DNA of 64,000 nucleotides, taken from assembly GCF_001426405.1 (NCBI RefSeq), contig NZ_LMEP01000022.1, positions 520,066-584,065 on the forward strand, written 5' to 3'. This document shows positions 1 to 7,311 of this stretch, piece by piece; the stretch's first letter is position 1, and each line of letters begins with the position of its first letter. This stretch comes from Streptomyces sp. Root1304 (GTDB lineage: Bacteria > Actinomycetota > Actinomycetes > Streptomycetales > Streptomycetaceae). Made by a program: the position numbers and the translations under genes. The notes under the pieces are model-generated. The model ran no database searches and was not told the DNA's origin. It worked only from the letters and a program-made list of their open reading frames with translations.

Positions 1-192
1 CAGGCCGCGGCGCCACCAGTATCCGGCGGCGGCCTCGCGCAGGACGGGGCCTCCGCCGGGCGGCTCGGGATCGGTCCGTCCGGCGGCCGCGGCGAGCAGG
101 CCGGCGAGTCCGGGGAGGACGGGCAGGCCGGTGTCGGGGGCGGGAGGGCCGTAGCGTACCGGGCCGCGGCCCTCCGGAGCCGTCTGCCGCAT
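1..192 (-). CDS. Aminotransferase-like protein, N-terminal part (cut by window edge)
   Basis: Sixty-four N-terminal residues are visible before the window ends. The stretch ending LREAAAGYWWRRGL resembles the start of class I/II PLP-dependent aminotransferases, where a helix with a YW..RGL pattern precedes the large domain. The lysine that binds PLP lies outside the window, so the assignment is tentative. The ATG is preceded at ideal distance by AGGAGGT, which fixes the start. A TATAAA box on the same strand (forward positions 244-249), unusual in this GC-rich DNA, is a plausible -10 element giving a leader of about 50 nt. The gene follows the molybdoenzyme gene on the same strand but appears to have its own promoter. 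Confidence 0.55.
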   Translation of the reverse strand, partial: MRQTAPEGRGPVRYGPPAPDTGLPVLPGLAGLLAAAAGRTDPEPPGGGPVLREAAAGYWWRRGL

Positions 193-274
193 GTCGCGTA
201 CCTCCTGAGCGCACGGGGGCGCCGGGCGGGCACCCCCGTGCCCTTTATACGAAGGTTCGCGAGGTTCCGCCCCT

Positions 275-1471
275 TCAGACGACGGTGACCGGGTGACGGA
301 CGACCGCGTTGAAGAGGTACCCCTGGGTGTTGTGGACGGCCCGCTCGGGCTGGGTGTTGCCGGCGGTGTCGGTGGTACGGGAGAGCAGGGTGACCGGGCC
401 GGTGGCGTGCGGGCGCCACGGCACGGACCAGCGGACCCAGCCGTCCCGCCGGGGCGTGTCGAGGAGCCGGGCGTGGCGCCAGTGCGCGCCGCCGTCGGTG
501 GAGACCTCGACCGACCGCACGGGGGCCAGGGCGGACCAGGCGCGGCCGGTGAGCCGGTGGACGCGGCCGGCCTCCAGGGCGGCGCCGAAGGGGAGTTGGT
601 AGGCGGACTTGATGGTCTGGCGGGTGATCGGCTCGCCGCCACCGGCGGGGTGGGCGTCGCCGAAGAGCCGGTACCAGTCGGTGGTCCAGGGCGAGCCGAG
701 CGGGCGGGTGGACACCTCGATGTCGCCGAGCCACTTGATCGAGGCGATCCCGACCCAGGAGGGCACGACGAGCCGGACCGGGTACCCGTGGTCGTACGGC
801 AGCGGCTCGCCGTTCATCTCGTACGCGAGGATCACGTCGTCGAAGGCCTTGGCGACCGGCAGTGGGCGGCGCACGCGGCCGTAGTCGACGCCACCGGAGA
901 CGTACGGGTCGTCCAGGCCGCGCGGCTGGAGGGCGACGGCGTCACGGGCGATCCCGGCGCGTCGGAGCACGTCGGAGAGCCGTACGCCGCGCCAGCGGGC
1001 GGCTCCGACGGCGCCGAGGGTCCAGGGGGTGCCCGCGACGGGCTCGCCCTGCTGGCTCGCGTAGAGGCTGCGGCCGTTCCCCGCGCACTCGATCAGGGCC
1101 GTACGGGTGACGGAGGGCAGGTCGCGGAGCTGCCCGTAGGTGAAGTGGACCGGGGCGCGGCCGTGGAGCCCGTCACCCCAGAGCGTCAGCCGCCAGTCGG
1201 CGGCGTCGAGGACGGGGGTGGCCGTGTGGTTGCGGACGAAGAAGCGGTCGTTGGGGGTGAGGAGCCCGGTGTCGGCGAAGGAGTCGAAGCGGGCCTCGGC
1301 GTTGGTGCCGCGGACGGTGAAGTACTCGGCGGGGAGGGCTTTGACGATGCCGGGGGCGGCGGGGGCGGCGTGCGCGGGGGCGGCGGCGAGCCCGCCGAGG
1401 GCGGAGGCCGCGGGGCTCGCCGCGAGCAGCTTGAGCAGGGCGCGACGGGCGGGCGCGGGCTGGTTCGGCAC
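275..1471 (-). CDS. Exported sulfite oxidase-like molybdopterin oxidoreductase
   Basis: The 398-residue protein has the two-domain layout of the sulfite oxidase/YedY superfamily. A molybdopterin-binding domain spans roughly residues 45-260 and a Mo-cofactor dimerisation (immunoglobulin-like) domain follows to the C terminus. Cys129 in ECAGNGR is in the position of the cysteine that ligates molybdenum. The N terminus (ARRALLKLLAASP, then an alanine-rich stretch ending AHA) looks like a Tat signal peptide, as expected for an enzyme exported with its cofactor. No haem domain is present, so electrons must pass to a separate partner that is not encoded nearby. The exact substrate (sulfite or another small oxyanion) cannot be told from sequence. 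Confidence 0.85.
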   Translation of the reverse strand: MPNQPAPARRALLKLLAASPAASALGGLAAAPAHAAPAAPGIVKALPAEYFTVRGTNAEARFDSFADTGLLTPNDRFFVRNHTATPVLDAADWRLTLWGDGLHGRAPVHFTYGQLRDLPSVTRTALIECAGNGRSLYASQQGEPVAGTPWTLGAVGAARWRGVRLSDVLRRAGIARDAVALQPRGLDDPYVSGGVDYGRVRRPLPVAKAFDDVILAYEMNGEPLPYDHGYPVRLVVPSWVGIASIKWLGDIEVSTRPLGSPWTTDWYRLFGDAHPAGGGEPITRQTIKSAYQLPFGAALEAGRVHRLTGRAWSALAPVRSVEVSTDGGAHWRHARLLDTPRRDGWVRWSVPWRPHATGPVTLLSRTTDTAGNTQPERAVHNTQGYLFNAVVRHPVTVV

Positions 1472-1707
1472 GGGACTCCTCGGCGGGGGAAGAGACGAAC
1501 CGCCGGGCGGCGGCGCGGCCGATCCTAGGGGCGCGGGGGCGGCGGGAACGGTCTGTTCATGGTGCTGTCACACGAGGGTTCGTCAGGTCGGCGGGAAGGG
1601 CGGGTGAGGGGGGCGGAGCCGTACGGGCAGGCGGGCGGGGGCCGTACGGGCAGGCGGGCCGTGGAATTACGGAGGCGCCCGGAGCGCCCCGGGTCCGAGA
1701 ATGCGGC

Positions 1708-2409
1708 ATGCAGCGACCGACACGGGCAGAGCCCGGAACACACACGCAGGCGTCGACTCCGGCTCCCCCGCTCGCCCCGACCACCCCGCCCCTTCAGGCT
1801 CCCCCGCTCATCCCGCCTCCCCCGCTCCTTCAGGCTCCCCCACTCACCCCGGCTCCCCCGCCCATCCCGATCCGCGACGCGCTCCCCGAGGACGCGGCCG
1901 GTATCGCCGCCGTGCACGTCCGGTCCTGGCGGGCCGCCTACCGCGACCTGCTCCCCGGCCCCTATCTGGACGCCCTGGACGCGGAGGAGCGCGCCGCGAC
2001 CTGGCGGGAGCGCCTCACGGCGCCGGACCGCCCCCGGGTGCTGGTCGCGACCGCCGGGGACGGGCGGGTGGTCGCCTTCTCCTGCTTCCGCGCGTGGCGG
2101 GGTGAGGGGTTCCCGCCCGGGACCGCGGCGGAGCTGGCGGCGCTGTACGCCCTGCCGGAGGCATGGGGCCGGGGTGTCGGACGGGCCCTGCTCGCGGCCT
2201 CCACGGAGGCACTGGCGCGGGAGGGCTTCCGCACGGCGGCGCTGTGGGTGCTGGCGGGGAACGCGCGCGGGCGCCGGTTCTACGAGGCGGCGGCCTGGCG
2301 GGCGGACGGCACGGTCGTGACGGAGGAGACGGGAGGCGTGATGCTCGACGAACTCCGATACCAGCGAAAGCTGTTCGACCGGGCGACCCCTCCCCCGACG
2401 TCCATATAG
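1708..2409 (+). CDS. GNAT-family N-acetyltransferase with proline-rich N-terminal tail
   Basis: Residues from about 55 onward form a GNAT fold. IRDALPEDAAGIAAVH marks the first strand and helix, LYALPEAWGRGVGRALL is the acetyl-CoA-binding motif A (Q/R-x-x-G-x-G/A equivalent), and NARGRRFYEAAAW is motif B. The first fifty residues are a low-complexity run of PAPPL/QAPPL units encoded by near-repeated C-rich DNA. This tail is not part of the fold. It may be a linker, or the real start may lie downstream near position 1865, because no strong ribosome-binding site precedes this ATG. The substrate is unknown. Confidence 0.75.
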   Translation: MQRPTRAEPGTHTQASTPAPPLAPTTPPLQAPPLIPPPPLLQAPPLTPAPPPIPIRDALPEDAAGIAAVHVRSWRAAYRDLLPGPYLDALDAEERAATWRERLTAPDRPRVLVATAGDGRVVAFSCFRAWRGEGFPPGTAAELAALYALPEAWGRGVGRALLAASTEALAREGFRTAALWVLAGNARGRRFYEAAAWRADGTVVTEETGGVMLDELRYQRKLFDRATPPPTSI

Positions 2410-2447
2410 CAAGACGCCTATCTCATCATTCGACATCCGTCGGTACG

Positions 2448-3320
2448 GTGAGGTCACGCACCCACACCGAGGGAGACGCTTCCATATCGCACGCCTCCAC
2501 CCCCTCCGCGGCCCACGAGACCGCCGTGTACACCCACGGTCACCACGAGTCCGTCCTGCGCTCGCACAGCTGGCGCACCGCCGCCAACTCGGCGGCCTAT
2601 CTGCTGCCTTCGCTGCGCGCGGGCCTGGACGTCCTGGACGTGGGCTGCGGCCCCGGCACCATCACCGCCGATCTCGCCGCGCTGGTCGCGCCGGGCCGGG
2701 TGACGGGGGTCGACGCCGCCGAGGACGTCCTGACGAAGGCGCGCGCCGTTGCGGCCGAACGCGGCCTGGACAACGTCGAGTTCGCGGTCGCCGACGTCCA
2801 CGCGCTGGACTTCCCCGACGACTCCTTCGACGTGGTCCACGCCCACCAGGTGCTCCAGCACGTGGGCGACCCGGTGCGGGCACTGCGCGAGATGCGGAGG
2901 GTGTGCCGGCCCGGTGGCGTGGTCGCGGCGCGCGACAGCGACTACGGGGCCTTCGCGTGGTTCCCCGAATCGCCCGCCCTGGACGGCTGGCTGGACCTCT
3001 ACCACCGGGTGGCGCGCGCGAACGGCGGCGAACCGGACGCCGGGCGCCGCCTGTTCGCGTGGGCGAGGGAGGCCGGCTTCACCGACATCACGACGACGGC
3101 GGGCACCTGGGTCTTCGCCACCCCCGAGGAGCGTGCGTGGTGGAGCGGCCTGTGGGCGGACCGTACGACCGACTCCGGCTACGCGGACCTGGCCGTGTCC
3201 GGCGGCCACGCCACGAAAGAGGAACTGGCGTCCGTGGCGGAGGCCTGGCGCGCGTGGGGCGCCGACGAGGACGCCTGGTTCATGACCCCGCACGGCGAGA
3301 TCGTGTGCCGGGTGCACTGA
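2448..3320 (+). CDS. Class I SAM-dependent methyltransferase (UbiE/Methyltransf_11 type)
   Basis: The glycine-rich SAM site DVLDVGCGPGTITADL, the acidic GVDAAEDVL after strand 2, the FAVADVHAL loop and the HQVLQHVGDPVRALREM post-motif identify a small-molecule methyltransferase of the MenG/UbiE-like type. No substrate can be inferred. The start is uncertain. The first in-frame GTG (2448) has no Shine-Dalgarno sequence. An in-frame ATA at 2484 sits 8 nt after an AGGGAG motif and would give a protein beginning SHASTPSAAHETAVYTHGHH, which looks like a natural N terminus (see findings). The frame stays open upstream into the preceding acetyltransferase gene, but that part has no methyltransferase character. 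Confidence 0.85.
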   Translation: MRSRTHTEGDASISHASTPSAAHETAVYTHGHHESVLRSHSWRTAANSAAYLLPSLRAGLDVLDVGCGPGTITADLAALVAPGRVTGVDAAEDVLTKARAVAAERGLDNVEFAVADVHALDFPDDSFDVVHAHQVLQHVGDPVRALREMRRVCRPGGVVAARDSDYGAFAWFPESPALDGWLDLYHRVARANGGEPDAGRRLFAWAREAGFTDITTTAGTWVFATPEERAWWSGLWADRTTDSGYADLAVSGGHATKEELASVAEAWRAWGADEDAWFMTPHGEIVCRVH

Positions 3321-3342
3321 GCGGCCGGCTTCCCGCCGGGCG

Positions 3343-4638
3343 TCACGACGACGCGGGGGCGGTCTCCTCGGCGGGGGCCTCGGCGGCCGGGTGATCCGGA
3401 GCGTCGGTCGGGGCGGCGGCGCGCAGGGCCGCCTCGACCCGGCGGTTGCTGGTCATCGTGGCCGTGACGGCGGTCATGGCGAGGAGGAGCCCGCCGGCGA
3501 CGCAGAGCGGGGTGCGCACGTCGTAGGCGGTGGCCAGCCAGCCGCCGAGGAGGGCGCCGAACGGGGCGGCGCACATGGCGAGCATGCGTGAGGTGGAGGC
3601 GACCCGGCCCATCAGGTGGGCGGGGACGATCGCCTGCCGGAGGGAGGGGGCGAGCACCATCGTGGCGCCCATGCCCGCACCGCAGACGGCGAGCGCGAGG
3701 CCGGCGACGTACGGGTTCGGGGCGAGGGCCAGGCCCAGGACGGCGAGCCCTTCGATCGCCGCCGTGCAGGTGAGCGCGGTGCCGGTGCCGAGTCGTCGGC
3801 CGAGGCCCGACGCGATGCCCGCACCGAGCAGGCCGCCGGTGGCCTCCGCCGTGAGGAGCAGGCCGAAGCCGAGGGCGCCGATGCCGAGACGGTCGTGCGC
3901 GAAGAGGGCGAGGACCGTCTCCACGGCGAGGAAGGCGACGTTCCCGACCGCCGGGCGCAGCGCGAGCCCGAGCAGCAGCCGGTCCTTGAACACGTACGAG
4001 GCCCCGGCCCGCGCCTGCCGCAGCAGCGACTCGCGGGCCTGCGGTACGGGCCGGGGCGCGGCGGGCAGCGATCGTACGAGCGCGGCGGAGACCGCGAACG
4101 ACACCGCGTCGGCGAGCAGCGGGAGCGACCGCCCGAGGGCGAGCAGGGCGCTGCCCGCGGGCGGCCCCACGAAGCCGGACGCGGCGGTCTGGGTGCCGCG
4201 CAGGCGGGAGTTGGCGCGTTCCAGGAGTGCGGGGTCGCGGCCGAGCAGGTCCGGCAGGTAGGCCGTGGCGGCCGTGTCGAAGAAGAGCCCGCCGAGGCCG
4301 AGCAGGAAGGCGACGGCCGCGAGCAGGGGAATGCTCAGCAGGTCGAGCACGGCCGCGGCCGCCGGGATCGCGAGCAGTACCGCGCGCAGCGCGTCCGTGA
4401 CCCACATCGTGCGGCGGCGGTCCCAGCGGTCCACCAGCGCGCCGCCGAGCACTCCGAAGAGCACCCACGGCAGTGTTCCGGCGGCCGTGACGACGGCGAG
4501 CGCCATCGGGTCCCGCGTCAGCGTCAGCGCGAGCAGGGGCAGTGCGGCATGTGACACGCCGTCACCGAGCGAGGACACCGTCTGCGCGGTCCACAGCCGA
4601 CCGAAGCCGGTCGGCAACTTCCGTATGTCAGAGGTCAC
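3343..4638 (-). CDS. MFS transporter (drug/siderophore exporter type)
   Basis: This is a 431-residue integral membrane protein with about twelve hydrophobic segments. The MFS loop between helices 2 and 3 (GGALVDRWDRRRTMWVTD) is present, as is a long central loop near ARAGASYVFKD, as in the MFS_3/enterobactin-exporter branch. Its ATG overlaps the stop of the upstream ArsR-family gene in an ATGA, so the two are translationally coupled. The pair is probably a self-regulated efflux operon in which the regulator senses the exported compound or metal. The C-terminal 35 residues are alanine/proline-rich and look disordered. The substrate is unknown. Confidence 0.9.
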   Translation of the reverse strand: MTSDIRKLPTGFGRLWTAQTVSSLGDGVSHAALPLLALTLTRDPMALAVVTAAGTLPWVLFGVLGGALVDRWDRRRTMWVTDALRAVLLAIPAAAAVLDLLSIPLLAAVAFLLGLGGLFFDTAATAYLPDLLGRDPALLERANSRLRGTQTAASGFVGPPAGSALLALGRSLPLLADAVSFAVSAALVRSLPAAPRPVPQARESLLRQARAGASYVFKDRLLLGLALRPAVGNVAFLAVETVLALFAHDRLGIGALGFGLLLTAEATGGLLGAGIASGLGRRLGTGTALTCTAAIEGLAVLGLALAPNPYVAGLALAVCGAGMGATMVLAPSLRQAIVPAHLMGRVASTSRMLAMCAAPFGALLGGWLATAYDVRTPLCVAGGLLLAMTAVTATMTSNRRVEAALRAAAPTDAPDHPAAEAPAEETAPASS

Positions 4639-5174
4639 TTGGTCTCCTCTTCGGCCTGGTTGCGCGATGCCGGGTGGAACAGCGCGAAGACGAGTGACGC
4701 GTCCGGCAGCGAGGGATCGGACAGCTGCCGGTACTCGGTCGCCAGCGCCTCCAGCCGTGCCCCCAGTTCCGCGAACTGCTCGTCGGTGAGCCGCAGATGC
4801 ATCATTCCCACGTGTCGCTCGCCGTCGGCCGGGGACGCCTCCAGGTCCGCCACCGCATGCCGCATGAGGACATCCGGTCCACCCTCGCCCGGGTCCGGCA
4901 GGACGATCGCCCGGGCGGCCATGGCGTAGTACCGCTCGGTGACCCCCCGGACCTTCCGGGTGCGCACCACCTTCACCAGGCCGGCGCGTTCAAGGAGTCG
5001 TACGTGGTAGCTGGAGCTGCCCTTCGCGAGGCCCACCCGCTCGGCGATCTGCGTGATCGTCGCGGGCTCGAAGCGGAGGACGGCCATGATCCGGTGGCGC
5101 GTGAGATTGGAGACGGCGCGGAGCTGCTCGTCGGTGGTGACGTGGAACGCGTCGGGTACATCGTCGGTCGGCAT
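4635..5174 (-). CDS. ArsR-family winged-helix transcriptional regulator
   Basis: The 179-residue protein begins with a winged helix (about residues 15-80). It contains RHRIMAVLRFEPATITQIAERVGLAKGSSS-type helix-turn-helix text followed by LLERAGLVKVVRTRKVRGVTERYY, the wing of ArsR/HTH_20 repressors. The C-terminal half, with LTDEQFAELGARLEALATEY, probably forms the dimer helix. No ArsR metal-binding CxC motif is seen, so the signal may be organic. The ATG at 5174 is preferred over a TTG twelve codons upstream, because that TTG lies just outside the operator palindrome and the frame through it would read across the operator. It heads an operon with the MFS transporter. Confidence 0.88.
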   Translation of the reverse strand: MPTDDVPDAFHVTTDEQLRAVSNLTRHRIMAVLRFEPATITQIAERVGLAKGSSSYHVRLLERAGLVKVVRTRKVRGVTERYYAMAARAIVLPDPGEGGPDVLMRHAVADLEASPADGERHVGMMHLRLTDEQFAELGARLEALATEYRQLSDPSLPDASLVFALFHPASRNQAEEETK

Positions 5175-5179
5175 GCCCC

Positions 5180-5205
5180 CAATGGTCAACAACTCTTGAC
5201 CATTG
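5180..5205. promoter_or_regulatory. Perfect 26-bp palindromic operator upstream of the ArsR gene
   Basis: Two perfectly complementary 10-bp arms, CAATGGTCAA and TTGACCATTG, are separated by 6 bp. The site ends only 5 bp before the regulator's ATG. The symmetry, arm spacing and position fit a dimeric winged-helix repressor that blocks its own operon. Binding by the adjacent ArsR protein is inferred. Confidence 0.7.
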
Positions 5206-5261
5206 CGCAAGGGGTTTCGCTCGGACGCCCGAAATCGACCACCCGCCGGGCAGGCCCGTCG

Positions 5262-5303
5262 GACCTCGGCCCGGAACGCCTGCGGGCGTTCCGGGCCGAG
5301 GTC
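5262..5303 (-). terminator. Strong hairpin after the EEP-family gene
   Basis: Perfect 19-bp arms (starting GACCTCGGCC) flank a 4-nt TGCG loop just beyond the stop codon of the secreted EEP protein. No T-run follows, as is usual for Streptomyces terminators. The hairpin also lies upstream of the ArsR promoter and would insulate it. Confidence 0.7.
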
Positions 5304-5315
5304 TCGTCACCGCTC

Positions 5316-6839
5316 TCAGAACCGGAAGCGCGCCTTGATCGGGTAGTGGTCCGACTGCCCGGCGATCGGCTGCACGTCGCACGCCGAGACGGTCGCGGAG
5401 GACGGACCGAACAGGTAGTCGATCTTGATGCTCCGGCCGTCCAGCGGCTTCGTGTCCTTGCCGTCGCGCGGCTGAAGGGCCGACTCCCCCTCGTCGCATT
5501 CCGTGTCCGCCGCGTAGGCGGACGTCATGACGTCCAGGGGCTTGTCCGGCGATTCGGCGGGCGGCAGGACGGAGTCCGGCGGGACGGAGTTGAAGTCGCC
5601 GCCGTAGACGGTCCGATAGCCGGCCGGAGTGTACGCGTGGACGATCTCCTGCAGCTTCGCTGCCTGTTCCCTGCGCTTCTTCCCGTCAGGGTCCTCCGCC
5701 ACCACGCCGGAGCTGAAGTGGGCCGCGCAGAACTGCAGGGCCTGGGCGGGCAGAACGGCGCACAGGGCGGTCCGCTGTTCCCTGCGCGTCCACGTTCCGC
5801 CGATGGTCGCGTTCTCCGGCGAGGGCAGGTCGTAGGACGTGTACCAGACGTTGGAGTCCGGCACCGCGAGAGCGATGCCGTAGGAGCCCCGGTCCTTCCA
5901 GCCCGAAGCCTCCGACCCGGCGTTGTGGCAGGTCTTGGCGGCCTTCACGGTCGAACCGTCGACGGTGTACTTGATGGGCGCGAAGCGTACGTCCCAGCCG
6001 GTATCCGTCTTGGTCTCCAGCGCCTGCTCGATCGCCTTGACGTGCGACTCGCAGAGTTCCTGGAGGAAGACGGCGCGGTACGGCTTCGCCTCCGCGTCGG
6101 TGCCCAGCCGGGCGGCGATCTGGCTCCCCAGGTCCGCGCCCTCCACCCGGAAGTTCCCGCACTTGTCATTGCTGTTGGCGCAGACGTTCCACGACATCAC
6201 GCGGAAGTCGTCCGCCGGGGCGGGGGAAGCGGGGGCGGGGCGTCCCCCTTCGTCGCTCGCGTTCTCCTCGCCGAGGAAGACGAGCTCGAACTTCTGCCAG
6301 GACCCCACCGTGTCCGCCCGCGCCCGCAGCAGCCCGTTGTCGCTCCCGGCGTCCTGCATCTCGGCGGTCACGTACTTGTAGCCGTCGTTCGTCCAGGCCT
6401 TCAGGGCGTACGTACCGTCCGACTGCCTTTCGAGGTGGAGCTTCTCCCACTCGCCGACGTTCGTGCCCCGCGCCCGGAGCAGATTCTTGTGGCTGCCGGT
6501 GTCGTTCCGCTCGGTCGTGACGTAGTTCCCGTTCGCCTCCGAACGCAGGGTGGCGGTCCATCCCTTGTCGTCGGTGTGCAGCGTGAACTTCTCCCACGAT
6601 CCGAGCTCGGCGACGGAGGACGCGGACTTGCGCGCCCGCAACATGCCTTCGACGTCACCGGTGTTCGTGACTTCCGCGGACACGTAGAGACCGCCGCCGC
6701 CCACGGACCTGAGCGCGTACTTGTCGCCGGCCGTGACGGGCACGGGCCGTGCTTCCGCATGTGCCTGCACGGCCGACAGGGAGATCACCGCGAACACCGC
6801 GGTACACAGCGCCGCCCAGCGGCTCGATATTCGTTTCAT
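5316..6839 (-). CDS. Secreted endonuclease/exonuclease/phosphatase-family protein with beta-trefoil domain
   Basis: The ATG at 6839 follows AGGTGGGA and begins a Sec signal peptide (MKRISSRW, a hydrophobic core, cleavage after AHA). Residues about 35-195 contain three related segments, each with a (Y)V(S/T)AE or YVTTE strand and ending in LRAR..., W(E/Q)KF or WEKL. This is the threefold pattern of a fascin-like beta-trefoil. The C-terminal half is an EEP catalytic domain with all expected motifs in order: SWNVCANS, FLQELCES, GGDFNS, IDYLFG and QSDHYP. It should therefore be a metal-dependent phosphodiesterase or phosphatase acting outside the cell, with the trefoil binding carbohydrate or another ligand. 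Whether the target is DNA, a phospholipid or something else is not visible. Confidence 0.85.
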   Translation of the reverse strand: MKRISSRWAALCTAVFAVISLSAVQAHAEARPVPVTAGDKYALRSVGGGGLYVSAEVTNTGDVEGMLRARKSASSVAELGSWEKFTLHTDDKGWTATLRSEANGNYVTTERNDTGSHKNLLRARGTNVGEWEKLHLERQSDGTYALKAWTNDGYKYVTAEMQDAGSDNGLLRARADTVGSWQKFELVFLGEENASDEGGRPAPASPAPADDFRVMSWNVCANSNDKCGNFRVEGADLGSQIAARLGTDAEAKPYRAVFLQELCESHVKAIEQALETKTDTGWDVRFAPIKYTVDGSTVKAAKTCHNAGSEASGWKDRGSYGIALAVPDSNVWYTSYDLPSPENATIGGTWTRREQRTALCAVLPAQALQFCAAHFSSGVVAEDPDGKKRREQAAKLQEIVHAYTPAGYRTVYGGDFNSVPPDSVLPPAESPDKPLDVMTSAYAADTECDEGESALQPRDGKDTKPLDGRSIKIDYLFGPSSATVSACDVQPIAGQSDHYPIKARFRF

Positions 6840-6967
6840 TCGTCCCACCTGAGAACTGCGAACAGTGAAGCCGCGCACGGTACGGCACCGCTCCGCTGCG
6901 GATCAAGATCGCGAAGGGCGCAGTTCCTGTGCCTGAATCAGAGGTGGACATGGACGAAGGAGCGGGA

Positions 6968-7210
6968 TCAGGGGCTGTGGTAGTAGTCCCCGTGAAAGCC
7001 CAGGCAGTCCGGATCCTGGTACGGGCAGTCCGGGTGCGGTGGGCGGTTCCGCTCCGGGCGGGGCGGGTCGGGGTCCGCGTGGTCCGGCGGGGGCGGTGGC
7101 ATTCCGAATGCTTCGCAGAGGCAACGGCCACACCGGCCCGAGAACTGCGGCTCCCTGTGCCGGAACCGCGGATGCCCGCACGCGCACGTCGTCGTCGCCC
7201 AGGCCGCCAT
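6968..7210 (-). CDS. Small cysteine- and proline-rich protein, zinc-ribbon-like
   Basis: Eighty residues start at an ATG preceded by GGGGGTCCGG. The N-terminal half carries CACGH...CGRCLC, a four-cysteine arrangement expected to bind zinc. The C-terminal half is rich in Pro, Asp and His and ends with a second pair (CPYQDPDC). I recognise no function. The coding strand has normal GC3 bias, and two convincing Cys pairs support a real gene. It lies about 100 bp downstream of the DUF5107 gene on the same strand. Confidence 0.6.
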   Translation of the reverse strand: MAAWATTTCACGHPRFRHREPQFSGRCGRCLCEAFGMPPPPPDHADPDPPRPERNRPPHPDCPYQDPDCLGFHGDYYHSP

Positions 7211-7311
7211 GTCCGGACCCCCGTCCCCTCGCGGACCTCCAGGGTACCGGCCGGGCCCCCGGAGGGACCCGGCCCCGGGCGCGTGGACGTGCGCGCGACG
7301 GCCCGCTCGCG

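Noticed and set aside
1740..1870. A minisatellite or CRISPR-like array in the C-rich repeats
   Set aside because: The repeats are irregular, lack unique spacers and are in frame with a proline-rich coding segment.
2163..2447. An N-terminal extension of the methyltransferase into the acetyltransferase gene
   Set aside because: The sequence there is Gly/Arg-rich shadow text of the acetyltransferase frame and no homologous domain is visible.
4797..6983. A 728-codon plus-strand open frame across the ArsR and EEP genes
   Set aside because: Both genes on the opposite strand show complete motif series, whereas this frame reads as low-complexity Arg/Val/Gly text crossing an operator palindrome and a terminator.
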